Part shown: positions 47,801-57,497 of the stretch, in pieces
Layout of the letters: every line of letters starts with the position of its first letter
Numbering within the stretch: the stretch's first letter is position 1
Translations under genes and position numbers: made by a program
Notes under the pieces: model-generated
Seen by the model: the letters and a program-made list of their open reading frames with translations, nothing else
What the model was told of the DNA's origin: nothing
The model's database searches: none
Assembly (NCBI GenBank): GCA_949825045.1
Contig: OX463816.1
Location: 17,789,579 to 17,853,578 of the forward strand
Direction: 5' to 3'
DNA: 64,000 nucleotides
Source: Argyresthia goedartella
Taxonomy: Eukaryota > Arthropoda > Insecta > Lepidoptera > Argyresthiidae

Positions 47801-50800
47801 TGTTTGAAATAATATTTAGCTTATGTCAGTTAAACAGTATGTTATAATTCAAGACCCAAATGTGGCTACAGCTAGGCTTGTCTATTATAGTTACTTTCAT
47901 AGTGTCATGCATGTCCTATTGTGGTTATGTTGTTATCTTGTTGTGGGGAAAGCAGCGGATACTCAAACTATCTTTATATTACAGAAAAGAGCTATTCGAG
48001 CAATTTATAATTTACAAAGCACGGACTCCCTTGCATTCTCTGATACAACAAGATACCTCTGGAGATTTGAACGACTATGTCTAAAAAGGGACAAAACAAT
48101 GTTCAAGATTACATTAATGGCAAGACCACATGGATTTCTCGCTTGCTGTTTAACATTTTGTGATTATTTATTCCTATATATAAATTATAATAATGAATTT
48201 AGTTATATATGTATTAGTTAAACACATCCAATTTTAAAAGTGATCTAAAAATCAAACAGAACAATTGCGAGAAACACCCACAGCTTTCTTCGCCCTCCTT
48301 CTCCCACAGTGTTCCAATGTAGAGAGGCGGCAAAAAAATGATCTTTACTAAGTATATGTAAATATCTATAGTAGAAAAAAGATAATGCTCTTTTGAGAGG
48401 TTCACGCGTTACCTACTATATAACATATGAGAGGTTTACGAGTTACCTACTCTATAACATAATGAGTTGGAAAGAATATGACAGCAATGTTTTCCCCCTT
48501 CAAGCTGGCTTTTCTCTTAATCAAGGTTATGTTGCTCACATTATACAGACAAACCGGTCGTAATTTTTGAATCAGTTCATTCTAAACAACATTCACCATT
48601 TTTTTAAGTATGGAGCCGATCTTACCAGTGAGAATCAATGGTTCAGTGTTATCCTCGTGAACAAAGAAAGCTATCAAACCCGCTACCACTACGACCACCG
48701 CATTTCTAGACACACCGACGAACCAAAAGGTTTTTCTGAGCATTTCTGCATTTCTTTGCGACTTCTCATCTTCAGGGTCCTTGATGTGGATGTCTTTCAG
48801 AGCCTGGGAAAAGAAAAATATGCCTTCAAAAAGGACTTAAGGTTCTATTTCTACTTCCGTCAATAATTTCCTCAATTAACAGAGGAAGTCTAGTAAACAA
48901 AGCCTGTAAATGCCATCAACAATGTAATCGCTGTACGTCGTTGGGTTAGTTTTGTGTCAGGGAGATTGGGTGCTTAAAAGGAATGAAGAGAACGAAGAGT
49001 TTTGCAAGAGGTCGCGTGGTCTTCAAGTTCAAGATGTCGCAAAAGTATCATCATAAGGTTTGTTAGTTGGTAAGTTCAAAAATTGTAAGTATTGGTCTTG
49101 TAGAAAATAACCTAACCTAAGCCTTTTTCGATAATTCAAATTTAAACTTGAAAAGCTAAGATACAGATCATCCCGTCATAATGCCTGCAGTGTGTCAGAG
49201 GCATAGATATGCGCCCATGTTCAACAGGAAATTCAACAATCCTTTTTGTAGAGCAATTAAACATGAAAAAAAATATCCGCGTAATTCGAAGTAAACAAAA
49301 ATGCAATAACCTTTGAGCGCCGCAATGACGTCACGATTCCAGATACAGAGATACAGTGACCTGCACCATGCAGCGTTAGTCCGGGGAGCAAACACAATTA
49401 TGACCGAATGCAGGGACTGCCACTCAAATTAAGTGCCGCTTAAATGTCAAACTGGCGCTGTTATTTCCCGAGCGAGAGACAGCGACAGCATGGCTTTGAA
49501 TGTCCATCAAACTTTGAGTTATCGGCTGGGCTCTCGGTGTGTACAAACAGGCCATGTTTACATAACATTTTTATGTTTTTTTAAGTACGTTTCAGATAAC
49601 TTGTCCCTTCGGTGTTAAATTGGCCGCTGTTAAAATGGTCTCACAAAATATACCGTTCTAGTATATGGGCTACCCGTGTTGTTAAGGTATAAGCCCGTGG
49701 AAAATATGCGACCTAGAATTCGAATTGTCGGCTCAAGGCAGGTATGGAGACTCCACCTGAGCGGGGCTCGATGATAGAGGTTCTACGGGCGGCCTGGAAG
49801 AAACCAGGCGGCCTGGAAGAAATCAGGCGCCTGGTACCTAACCACTACCTGGCGGTTACTCCAGGAGCGGGACCGTAACGCTACCCTGGTAAAACACGGA
49901 TCTGACGGGTTACCTGGTGTTACCAGGGAGTCGAAGGTCTTACCGTCAACTTTGTAGTGTAGCGAGCATCAGCTCGTACTACACGTGCTGATGCTCGCTT
50001 AATGTGTATTATACGGACTAATCACAACCTCTGTGTGTGTTTAAGTAGTTATCGTTACATATTACTAGCCTACTAGCCATGGCAGGCCGGCCGCACGATT
50101 TAGATGGGTGACGAGCACCATTCCGTATTTAATTCGGTAGGTATAACCAAATAAACGCCTTAAACAGTTTCTATTTAGTTTCATACTCAGAACAGGACAC
50201 ACAGTAAATAAAATACATAGTATCAGGCCTACACTTAGTTTAAAATATGGAGACATAAAATAGTTTTCAGACCAAAGTAAGTATATTACTAATGTTCACA
50301 AATTTTAGATAATAATAGCAATTGGTTCGTAGCTAGTAGGTAAATGTTTAGATTCATTACTCGTCACAAGAGGACAACCCTAACGTTACGCGTTACGCGT
50401 CAGAAGAGATAAAGTTAGGGGATAGAAAAAATGGCAACTTGTGGGTAAATTTGCAATGTCCGCTCGCCGAGGTGTGCAGGATATATTGCAATTTATTGCG
50501 TTGCAAGATTCGCTATTTAGTTGAATGTTTTTGCGGAGTGTCCGATCTGTTACTAACTCTTTAGGCAGGCGTATACGCACGGATTTTCCGACAGACCGGC
50601 AGATCTATCAAAGTATGGTAAGAGCATACACGGATATGCCTGTCAGGCAGACCTGTCGAGTAAATCTGTGCGTATATGGCTAGCTTTTCTGGCAGTTTTT
50701 CCCGCCAGGCACGCACGACTTGCGGAGGGGGCGTGTGTGTAGAATAGTGTAGATCGGGATTTAATCGTTACAATATCTATGAGAACCGGCAACGTTTAGG

Positions 50801-53800
50801 AATATTTACAGTATGAGGTAGTTATTGTATTTTCTCCCAGTTTTATGGGTAACACATTTTTCAAAAGCTAGCAATACTAGTTTAATTGCTTCCAACATAA
50901 CGGCGAAGGGACTTGTTATCTGAAATGCACTTTATGCAAGGTTTCTGGTTCCGACATTAGCATCGCTCTCCGACGATGTGTATTGAATTGAATTCGTTTT
51001 GGACTGACCTTGTGATGATATCCTATTTACGATTAATCGTGAAAAAAAAACAGGAAGAGACATTGACAGCGATATGTAGCTAATACAACAATAGACGTCT
51101 TTAATCGTCTTAACATCGAGTTTAATCCTCTGAATCTGCTTGTTTAGAGGATTTCAGTATTCTATTCGAGAAAATTAACATATCGGTAGGGACTTGTTTC
51201 AAGAAGTTGTTCCGATAAGCCCTATTAAGCAGATAAATCATACATTTCGTACGTAAAATAAATATAAATCTGTCCTTGCTTGTCAGTAGTTGTCATTGTC
51301 AGAGCACACCGGGGCTTCTTGTCACAGGTCATAAATGTGTCAGTCAGGAAAACCCCACCATAGATTATCATAAACATAAACACATAATATAAACATAAAC
51401 ATTTACATACATGCATGTGCATTGCTTCTGGCCCCACACTAGGATCCCCTGTGTCGTGGGAACTAGAAACAGCGACGTCACACACATATAAACATCCAAG
51501 ACCTGGGTTTTTTTTTCTCTACCCACAGCCGGGGATAGAACCCGGGACCTCTCGCATGGTAAGCAGAGCCACAACCACTGCCCCACAGAGGTCGACATGC
51601 TATCGACTAAAAACATGCTGACTTTAACCTTGACTAGGCGCGGTAAAAAACAGGAAAAGTACAATCAAAGTTGCATTATAAATAATTATAAATACCATCA
51701 ACACATTTAAACAGCGTGTAACAGCACATTACATCGCGTATTGAGCATGAATCATGGTCTTCTCTTCGGGGATTAAGGTTCCCGGGAAAATAACCCTCAA
51801 CGACAAAGTGTTTGCAGATTACTAAAGGTAGGTAATTCACCTTCATTCCCATCAAAACTATACAGCACACACAGCTGAGTAGCGCATCAGGCAGTCTTGT
51901 CTCAGTAATGTGGTGAAACATCCCCGCCCAGGTGTCTGAAAAGGCTTCCGACTTGAACTTGAGTCCTAGAAGACCTTTGATCTGAGATGAGGCGATGGTG
52001 ATGGCGGCTGCTGATGTGAACCCTGACACCACTGGTAGTGACACGAAGTCTACTAGGAAACCTGGGGGAAATGTATGCTGTAGGCCTATTACACATATTT
52101 ATTAGGGGTATCTTGGCATAGTATCGCCACTGTGATAGTCTGATAGATAATAGACCATATACAAATTATGTTTAACTATCTAGGGATATACAATAGAGCA
52201 AGACCTTTGTAATATCAATCTACGATTAAAACTTTGGCTCCAATGATCTCAGAGGTAAAAGAGAGGCAGTCAGTGGAATCCGATGAAAGTCGCCTGAGGA
52301 AACGATCGACATTAACGTTTTAATTTTATCAACAGAAGCTTTAATCTTTTAATATCGCGAAGAAAATAGGCTTATTACAGAGCATCTCTAAAGGTAAGAA
52401 GAAATTTATTTCATAACAGAAACTTAAGAGGCAAGCTTAAAAGGCTTCCGGTTCCAAGGGTCCCTACAGCGACATTAGCGAAATATTAGATATATATTTA
52501 TTCATTCTATCTGTAGCAAAGATATTGTTAAAAATATTCTATGTATAGTTACATAGGAATCACTGTTGCAGTGGATTGGTCGTCGCGTGTCAGGTGTAGA
52601 TACATACTTATGTACGTTTGTGAAAAGACCTCCGTGGTCTACTTGGTTTCACGCCCGCTTTTCACACAGTAGATGCGGGTTTGAATCCGGTGGTGACCAT
52701 GTACCAATGAGGTAAGTAATATAACTTATCCTCGTTCACTATGCGAACGTTCTTACGGTGATGGATAACATCGTGAGGAAACCTTTAATCTCCATAGCTG
52801 CGGCGATGTGCTAGCCCCCTGTCACGCAAATTGATGTAACGAATAATTGGCTAAAAGTGGTACATTTGTGCCTCTGCCATCGCGTATGGGAAAAGGCGTG
52901 ACACTATATTTTGTTATGTGTTACGTTTGTGCCAAAGGGTCAGTTATGAAATCTCAAAAAAGGGTTATTAAATGCAATACCAAGTCGCCCGATCCCCGCA
53001 ATCAACTGAACTATCCCTCCAATGAAGCAAAGGAGAACAGCAAAGTCTGCTCCCAGTCCGTGAGTAAAGGTGAACGTTAGCAGCGAGAGCAGCGCAGTAG
53101 GACCAATATTAATCTGAGGGCAGGTCCCCATCACGCCGTAGACGAAGCCGCCGACAAACGACGCGTAGAGGCCGTACTGGAAACATTGAGACCTTAAAAT
53201 ACGATTCAGAATCGAGAATGACTCGCAGAAGTTGTTTAACAAGGTAATAATATTCGGTTATTGTGGTTTATTGTAGTTGGAACAGTTTGTCTCTGTACAA
53301 CACAGTGAGTCTGCTTGAGTCTGAGTCGTAGCCTTGAGCCACTCGAATCTGTAGCTTGGCTTCAGATCGTCTGAATATGGTTGGAGTCTTTCACATAATG
53401 CAACAGATGCGGGTGCAGGAAATTACAATCATAATTGATTAGCACTAGAAAGGTAGGTGTATCGTGATTTGAGAAAATTCCTCGTAACAGCGGTCTCCAC
53501 TGGATATTAACCTCGTACCTCAAATCGTTCCTAACTGAAAACTTAATAATAACTAGTGATGCAACGAATACGAATACGAATATTCGTATTCGCCGAATAA
53601 TAGACATTTACCGAATATTCGTATTCGGCGAATATACGCACGTCGGTCGTCGGCACGTAAAAATACGACGATCCAGTGGCCTTTTGGCGAGAAGATGTCC
53701 ATTTTCCAAGTCTGAAAAATCTCGCACAAAAATATTTTTCACTGAAGCCATGTTGGCCATCAGTGGCCTCGGAAAGACTTTATTCAATAGCAGGAGACAT

Positions 53801-54249
53801 CCAGACTGAAAAAATAAATCGCCTATAACCAGAAAATCTACAAATTTTATGTCTTTTAAATAAAAAATTGCCTATTGTAAATTTTAATTATTAGGAGAAT
53901 AGAAATTCATCAAATAAATAAGTCTTTTATTACCATGTCGAGATATTCGTATTCGTATTCGTATTCGTATTCACCGAATAGTAGGTTTGATATTCGTATT
54001 CGTATTCGTAAAAGTAGTATTCGTTGCTTCACTAATAATAACCTTAGCGCGAAATTATACCTGAGGCTCCAGGCCGGCCAACGAAGCGTAGGCTATCGCC
54101 TGCGGTATCAGCGTGAGAGCAACCGTGATTCCTGCTATTAGATCACCCACTCCGGTTCCCAGATCGTAGTCTCGAGACCAGCGCAGTATTGGGAAAATTC
54201 CCGATACTAACCGCGCGGGAACTAAATACAGACGCTCCAGCATGTTGCC
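38344..54249 (-). CDS. SLC26/SulP family anion transporter (SLC26A11-like), 11 coding exons
   Basis: Joining the 11 exons listed below gives an uninterrupted frame of 653 codons. From the first ATG (54243) this is a 650-residue protein, the usual SLC26 length. SLC26 proteins are plasma-membrane anion exchangers or channels (sulfate, chloride, bicarbonate, oxalate). Order: N-terminal DLIAGITVALTLIPQAIAYA segment, the SulP signature region PQYGLY with GPTA, many hydrophobic helices, the conserved TLDATQE and GSFTRSAVSNASG motifs, then a C-terminal STAS domain split over three exons. The signature ends GTCPQ, not the classical G-x-S-[KR]. The introns hold SINEs, LINE pieces, foldback elements and a hAT element. 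Substrate cannot be read from sequence; the A11-like label is a family inference. Confidence 0.93.
38556..38775 (+). mobile_element. tRNA-derived SINE, family A, in SLC26 intron 10
   Basis: The head has A box TAGCACTGCGGTT and B box GGTTCGATCTC. The body includes GTGACGTCACTGTTTCTGGT and the TAGTGTGGGGCCAGAAG 3' block. It is antisense to the gene. Confidence 0.82.
38933..39086 (-). CDS. SLC26 coding exon 10, second half of STAS domain
   Basis: 154 bases, phase 0 in and phase 1 out. Encodes CLKTITSEWSGLVIWYGAQ, then LEAPVFCDSKVEL, the closing STAS helices and strands. Donor GTGAGT. Confidence 0.88.
39739..39768. repeat. (TA)n microsatellite
   Basis: About 30 bases of TA repeat in SLC26 intron 9. 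Confidence 0.9.
40447..40800 (-). CDS. SLC26 coding exon 9, first half of STAS domain
   Basis: 354 bases, phase 0 at both ends, the largest exon. After GGLHFAAAEKVRAKFASLEH it carries a Ser/Gly/Asn-rich loop (SGRTGTDGSAAGSNRNVSGS and on) before the strand VVYCEALLRVDYTVLE. The loop sits where SLC26 STAS domains have their variable intervening sequence. Donor GTAAGT. Confidence 0.9.
40893..41283. mobile_element. 41-bp-TIR family F3, copy a (SLC26 intron 8)
   Basis: 391 bases. The terminal inverted repeats are 41 bases with one mismatch, starting TCACCGGAAGATAGTCAAAA. Further inverted pieces (GTTAGTTGATCAACTATCGA and partner) extend the fold inward. A copy lies at 60509-60884. No ORF and no clear target duplication. 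Confidence 0.82.
41657..41802 (-). CDS. SLC26 coding exon 8
   Basis: 146 bases, phase 1 in and phase 0 out. Encodes MDLIPLFGTFVLCLALSVEL and the last helix, then the membrane-to-STAS link (FYNSRPSLDVAIVN). Confidence 0.9.
42172..42350. repeat. Lepidoptera-type dispersed repeat fragment
   Basis: Contains CTAGCTGGTGCGCGCAACTT, CGTCTGCATAGACTTAGG, AAATGTCATCCAAGTCCG and GAATAAACATACC, then a TTTCACATTTATAATATT end. I recognise these as pieces of a repeat common in moths and butterflies. The parent class is uncertain. Confidence 0.5.
42460..42600 (-). CDS. SLC26 coding exon 7
   Basis: 141 bases, phase 1 at both ends. Encodes IIVLITLALLTPYFYFIPRG and VIVCAVLHMVD, two late transmembrane helices. 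The upstream polypyrimidine tract is short. Confidence 0.9.
42610..43868. other. SLC26 intron 6, no element recognised
   Basis: AT-rich. 43500-43600 is rich in CAGTTAAAAA units, a short degenerate repeat. Nothing coding is supported. Confidence 0.4.
43869..44030 (-). CDS. SLC26 coding exon 6
   Basis: 162 bases, phase 1 at both ends. Encodes the most conserved SLC26 block: RTLDATQEIVALGLCN, then GSFTRSAVSNASG. Acceptor TTGCAG, donor GTAAGA. Confidence 0.92.
44856..44888. repeat. (CA)n microsatellite
   Basis: About 33 bases of ACAC repeat in SLC26 intron 5. Confidence 0.92.
45598..45655 (-). mobile_element. tRNA-derived SINE, family A, internal scrap
   Basis: GAAACCAGAAACAGTGACGT followed by CACACACAT is the reverse of the family A body. 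It directly abuts a plus-strand copy at 45661, giving a head-on inverted pair. Confidence 0.65.
45661..45870 (+). mobile_element. tRNA-derived SINE, family A, full copy (SLC26 intron 5)
   Basis: A box TGGCGCTGCGGTAG, B box GGTTCGATCCC, body with GTGTGACGTCGCTGTTTCTG and 3' block TAGTGTGGGGCCAGAA. Antisense to SLC26. Confidence 0.82.
45945..47190 (-). pseudogene. Jockey-superfamily LINE, endonuclease fused to C-terminus, in SLC26 intron 5
   Basis: The minus strand from 47178 reads FLKVGFFNAGSLDTGHVEF and VIAIDETWLRAG (endonuclease start), then VDFNKDLLNTTDSA. It then jumps near 46570 to an ORF2 C-terminus (FKYRATKCWNNIPPPLRSLS). The whole RT is deleted. The 3' UTR runs to about 45945. It is on the same strand as the gene. 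Confidence 0.75.
47269..47433 (-). CDS. SLC26 coding exon 5
   Basis: 165 bases, phase 1 at both ends. Encodes ITPGVPLPRLPPF (the conserved proline-rich loop), an NTT glycosylation-type site, and LVGIIANVAIAKAF. Acceptor CGCAG, donor GTAAGT. Confidence 0.9.
47511..47696. mobile_element. Foldback MITE in SLC26 intron 4
   Basis: Arms begin GAGCTTTTTCACACGA and end with TCGTGTGAAAGAGC. The inner blocks CAGGCTTAAAACGTGTCG and complement also pair. About 186 bases, starting 78 bases upstream of exon 5. Three inverted copies of a GTCGACTGCTG-type block give it a complex fold. Confidence 0.7.
47823..48370 (+). pseudogene. LINE RT C-terminus and 3' UTR in SLC26 intron 4
   Basis: The frame 47823-48221 and neighbouring frames contain YYSYFHSVMHV and TIFILQKRAIRAIYNLQS, a Jockey-type C-terminal motif. 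The 3' UTR block TTCTTCGCC, CCTTCTCC and AATGTAGAGAGGCGGC is shared with 55375-55430. It is antisense to the gene. Confidence 0.72.
48626..48803 (-). CDS. SLC26 coding exon 4
   Basis: 178 bases, phase 0 in and phase 1 out. Begins with a hydrophilic loop (IHIKDPEDEKSQRN), then a valine-rich helix (VVVVVAGLIAFFV), ending ILTG at donor GTAAGA. Confidence 0.9.
48810..51369. other. SLC26 intron 3, mostly unassigned
   Basis: 49780-49830 has a short direct repeat (GGCGGCCTGGAAGAAA). 49964-50001 has a hairpin with AGCGAGCATCAG arms. 50568-50690 is a weak foldback. The remainder has no recognised feature. Confidence 0.4.
50568..50690. repeat. Diverged foldback sequence
   Basis: The CGTATACGCACGGATTTTC left arm pairs imperfectly with AAATCTGTGCGTATATGG on the right. 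Inner CGACAGACC and GGTCTGCC pieces also pair. Confidence 0.5.
51370..51600 (-). mobile_element. tRNA-derived SINE, family A (SLC26 intron 3)
   Basis: On the minus strand: A box TGGGGCAGTGGTT, B box GGTTCTATCCC, body with GTGTGACGTCGCTGTTTCTA, and 3' block CTAGTGTGGGGCCAGAAG. It is sense to the gene and ends about 240 bases from exon 3. Confidence 0.82.
51841..52061 (-). CDS. SLC26 coding exon 3
   Basis: 221 bases, phase 1 in and phase 0 out. Encodes FLVDFVSLPVVSGFTSAAAI and a further helix ending in VLMGMK. Donor GTGAAT is non-consensus at +4/+5. Confidence 0.9.
52634..52830 (+). mobile_element. tRNA-derived SINE, family B-like head (SLC26 intron 2)
   Basis: CTCCGTGGTCTACTTGG and GGGTTTGAATCCGG match the head of the 15363 copy, followed by CATGTACCAATGAGGTAA as there. 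The 3' half differs from the 15363 copy. Confidence 0.7.
52981..53176 (-). CDS. SLC26 coding exon 2
   Basis: 196 bases, phase 0 in and phase 1 out. Encodes YGLYASFVGGFVYG and INIGPTALLSLL, the family signature region. The donor is the weak GTATTG, but the join into exon 3 keeps frame and conserved order. Confidence 0.9.
53546..53553. repeat. 8-bp target-site duplication of the hAT derivative
   Basis: ATAATAAC, repeated exactly at 54035-54042. Confidence 0.88.
53554..54034 (+). mobile_element. Non-autonomous hAT element in SLC26 intron 1
   Basis: 481 bases with terminal inverted repeats (TAGTGATGCAACGAATAC left, complement with one mismatch right), subterminal ATTCGTATTCG repeats and an exact 8-bp target duplication. 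All of these are hAT traits. It keeps only the 3' end of a transposase gene (53670-53894). The right target duplication ends 18 bases from the exon 1 splice donor. Confidence 0.88.
53670..53894 (+). pseudogene. hAT transposase C-terminal dimerisation domain remnant
   Basis: The frame reads DPVAFWREDVHFPSLKNLAQ, then WPSVASERLYSIAGDIQTEK, INRL, a stop (TAA at 53826), then PENLQILCLLNKKLP. The order and the SVASERL-S-AG motif match the hATC dimerisation region that ends hAT transposases. The catalytic region is absent. Confidence 0.85.
54061..54249 (-). CDS. SLC26 coding exon 1 (first in-frame exon)
   Basis: 189 bases after acceptor TTTCAG. The first ATG is at 54243, two codons into the exon. 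It encodes MLERLYLVPARL and DLIAGITVALTLIPQAIAYA, the first transmembrane region, and ends in LAGLEPQ at donor GTATAA (phase 0). Upstream codons Gly-Asn are open, so an extra 5' coding exon is possible. Confidence 0.88.
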
Positions 54250-54829
54250 CTGAAATTAAAGATTTTATTACCGCGGTATAGCTAAATAAAAATACATCAG
54301 CTGCATCTCAGTGCATATATCAACTTATTTAACGCGGTATTTGAATTAACATAAGACACCGTTGAGGAAAAATACAGAATAATATTAACTGTCTAATAAA
54401 TATTTCACGATCTGACAAGAAAATCGTGATACCTACTGATATTCATAATTATAAGTACAGGATCCTACCAATTTTTTCACCTCGTGGCTTGGTAGATAAT
54501 AAATACGAAACCAATCAATAATTCTATATTCTCGATTTTTTTAAATGTGATGTAAGTATGTATGTACTTAAGAACCTTTCAACATTTTCCAAAATTAGCG
54601 ATAGCAGTAATGTAAACCTAAGAAATAATCACAGACTCGCCAAAGTTAGCAATTCTGTCAAGGGTCAATGCATACCCTTTTACAACAAGATATATCTCGC
54701 GCCACGAGTTATGACCGGTGGCCTTGAATGCTCAGTAGTCACTTTTCAATACCTGTACATAAGCGCAGTAATTCCCGCCAACGTCGCCCCGTGGCGCGAG
54801 GTATACCTCTGGAGATTTGGAAAGCCTTT

Positions 54830-55450
54830 TGAGCAATTTAAAAACCATGTAAAAACTACTTTGTCTAAAAAGGGATACCTATTACGATATTCAAGTTTTT
54901 TTATTCCTGCATATTATTTACAAAAATTATTATTGTAATATTTGTGTTAGTTAAAAACACAATATATAATAATAATATAATAATGTAGCCCATTAATGTA
55001 CCCACTGAGGGGCACGGGCCTATACCCGGATACGAAAAAAATTGAGCCATACTATACCACGCTGGCTCAGTGCGGGTTGATGGAGGGGAGTCGGGCTAGT
55101 GGCCAACCCGACTTACAGATGTTTTCAAGCTGCCTCTGACCAGCTTTACGACTACTACCACCGAGTAGCGATAGCAGCCAGGACCTACAGCTTAACGTGC
55201 CATCCAAAACACGGAAGCGACCGAAACAAATGCCACATAAATACGGACACCCATCCAGTACCCGTCTCAGCCAAATGTTGCTACCCGCACAATCGTTTCC
55301 GAATACCGCTAGGCCACGGACGAAAAACACAACCAATTTTCAAAAGAGATCTTAAATAAATCTTTGAGAGTTTCTTCGCCATTCTTCTCCTAAAGTGGTC
55401 CAATGTAGAGAAGTGGCGAAAAATCGTAATAGGTACAACTATTTAGATTT
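54830..55450 (+). pseudogene. LINE ORF2 tail and 3' UTR, split by a SINE
   Basis: FKNHVKTTLSKKGYLLRYS is a Jockey-type ORF2 end. After the SINE (54966-55330) the 3' UTR continues with TTCTTCGCCATTCTTCTCCT and AATGTAGAGAAGTGGCG, matching 48270-48330. Confidence 0.62.
54966..55330 (-). mobile_element. tRNA-derived SINE, family B, copy 3
   Basis: The minus-strand head has A box TGGCCTAGCGG; its B box is diverged. The 3' half (CATCAACCCGCACTGAGCCA, GGCCCGTGCCCCTCAGTGGG, AATGGGCTACAT) matches 15550-15650, with an ATT-rich tail. The open frame on the plus strand here is not a gene. Confidence 0.75.
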
Positions 55451-55499
55451 TAAATTTTCTTAACTCTATTATATCTTTATTTAATATTAAATTTAATTC

Positions 55500-55994
55500 T
55501 TTTATCTACACACGTATCATAAACCCTCTTTACTGCGTTCAAAAACCGCACGTTACGATCAGCATTATGTTAAACTACTTGGTAAAAACTCTTTTCGTAT
55601 CTGGAAAACTACACATTATGGTCATTATGTGTAGTTTTTCTACATATAATGACATTCAAATTTCGAACGCCGACGCCCGCCTGCATGCCGCCCCTAGTTT
55701 GTCTGTGAAGTTGGTACTAACATTCAAATTTCGAACGCCGACGCCCGAAGTTGGTGCTACAGAACAAGCTAAACAACTGCAGAACCACAATGCCGGTCAA
55801 ACATGCGGTTCCTGAACAGATCAAAGAGAGCTTATGATATGTGTGTAGATAATCTAGTGTATGTAACTGTACATAATAAGGCATTAAAACTCTCGAGTGA
55901 TATTATTATGAAACTCGCCTTCGGCTCGTTTCATAAACCCACTCTCGAGTATTAATGCCCTCCATTATGTAGCAGTCACATAAACTACTATTAT
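55500..55994 (+). mobile_element. Foldback family F1, copy c
   Basis: Full two-module copy like 11886-12366, with the same internal hairpin and the GAAACTCGCCTTCGGCTCGTTTC stem-loop. It lies between the candidate 5' exon and exon 1 of SLC26. Confidence 0.78.
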
Positions 55995-55999
55995 AAATT

Positions 56000-56356
56000 G
56001 TGTGCAACAAATTACATGAAAATAATGTCAAAGGCGAGTTTATCTCTAATAAGAGATCTCTTCCAGCAAACCAGGATAAGATAGGAAAGGTTGTTTGCTG
56101 AGCAGGGGTAGCCGTATGTGTACAATAATATAACGAAATAAACGAGGACTTACAAACATATTAATAAATTAAATAATTATATAATTGCTATAATAATATA
56201 GGTACTAATATATAATAATAAGGTTTTAATATACTACGACTTCTATTATATACCAATAAATACTTACATGTATACTACCTATAATTCTAAAGAGAGAGGT
56301 AATGCTGGTAAATATCTACAGTAATAGAGAAATATTATATAGTAATAGAGAAATAC

Positions 56357-56388
<32 letters not shown>

Positions 56389-57497
56389 AATATATAGTTT
56401 GATTTTGACTTTGGCTTTGCTCATGCCCAATTAAGGGTTGAAATGAGTACTTAGCTAATTTAAGTCTAAAACAAATATAATATATTAAGTTTAGTCGCCC
56501 GGTAATTAAATCTAACAATAATATTATGATCATCAAAATTACCAGTAAAACTACTTAATTACAACAAATTATTATTGTTTACTCACCTTTTAATTTGTAA
56601 AAAGAATATCCGTTTTCCTTGTTCTCCTTCATGCATTAGTTAATTTTATGATTCATGTATAAAATCATCGTCAACTTTTAAGGCACATAAAGCCTAATAA
56701 GGCACATCATATTTATAGGTATATATATTATTCTCACTTGCTTTACTTAATGCACAATGATAGTCACTTATTTATTTCTCTTCAAAATCACCAGTGACCA
56801 CTAAAAACTAATGTCATAATCACTTTCATTTCATTTCATATCACTAGTACTCCTATTATCTTAGCAGTTCCTCCTCTGTTATGTTAAAATTTAATTAAAA
56901 TAATATCAACCACTCCGTGTTAGCGTCGCGAATGAAGTGTTTGAGTTATGATGAGTTGACGCGGCTGGTTCAAGAGACAGATGCTAACTATTGGCTTCCT
57001 CGATTCAGCAGATGAATGATGGTGTAATCACTGTAGATGTCACAAGCCCCGCGTCTTTGTATCGTATGCCGAGGCGTACAAATGCGACACTAGGTCTCTT
57101 TGCACGCGGAGCTACTGAAAAGGTCACTAATCACGGGAGTTAAAAATCAGTTTACTCAGGCCCGTATTAATAAACCGCTCTCAGCTCCGAGATTTGTCTC
57201 AGCTATGCCAGAGCCATAGCAAATCTGTCATTTTCAGGCGCTTTAGTGTAAAGTAGCTCGCATAAGCAATCAGTTTCTTTTCATTAACTCCGTGTGCAGT
57301 GGGCCATTTTATATAGCCGATATCGTCACATACGACGTAATAACTACTTATCTTGAAATGAGACTGTAGAGCGTAGGTTGACTATAGGGTCACAGTTCCG
57401 GCGTTAGCGTGTACTTCAGTAAGTATGTAATTCACGGCTTCATTTGATATAGCAGTTATTACGTTATTAGACTACGCGGTCTCTAGGGTCCCTAAGC
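56000..57497. other. Unassigned DNA upstream of or within the 5' part of SLC26
   Basis: 56035-56095 is a reverse scrap of the 7380-type LINE 3' UTR (AAGGCGAGTTTATCTCTAAT). 56355-56389 is a (TA)n run. The SLC26 promoter probably lies here, but no convincing core motif could be assigned. Confidence 0.4.
56586..56633 (-). CDS. Candidate extra 5' exon of the SLC26 gene
   Basis: On the minus strand an ATG opens MKENKENGYSFYKLK and meets a strong donor GTGAGT. A short hydrophilic N-terminus suits an SLC26 protein. It ends in phase 1, whereas 54249 needs phase 0, so direct joining breaks the frame. It may be a leader exon, need a missed intermediate exon, or be fortuitous. Confidence 0.3.

Noticed and set aside
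53935..54141. Tyr-Ser repeat peptide on the plus strand
   Set aside because: Translation of the ATTCGT subterminal repeats of the hAT element, running into antisense of an SLC26 exon.
55099..55359. 86-codon open frame on the plus strand
   Set aside because: It lies on the antisense strand of a family B SINE.
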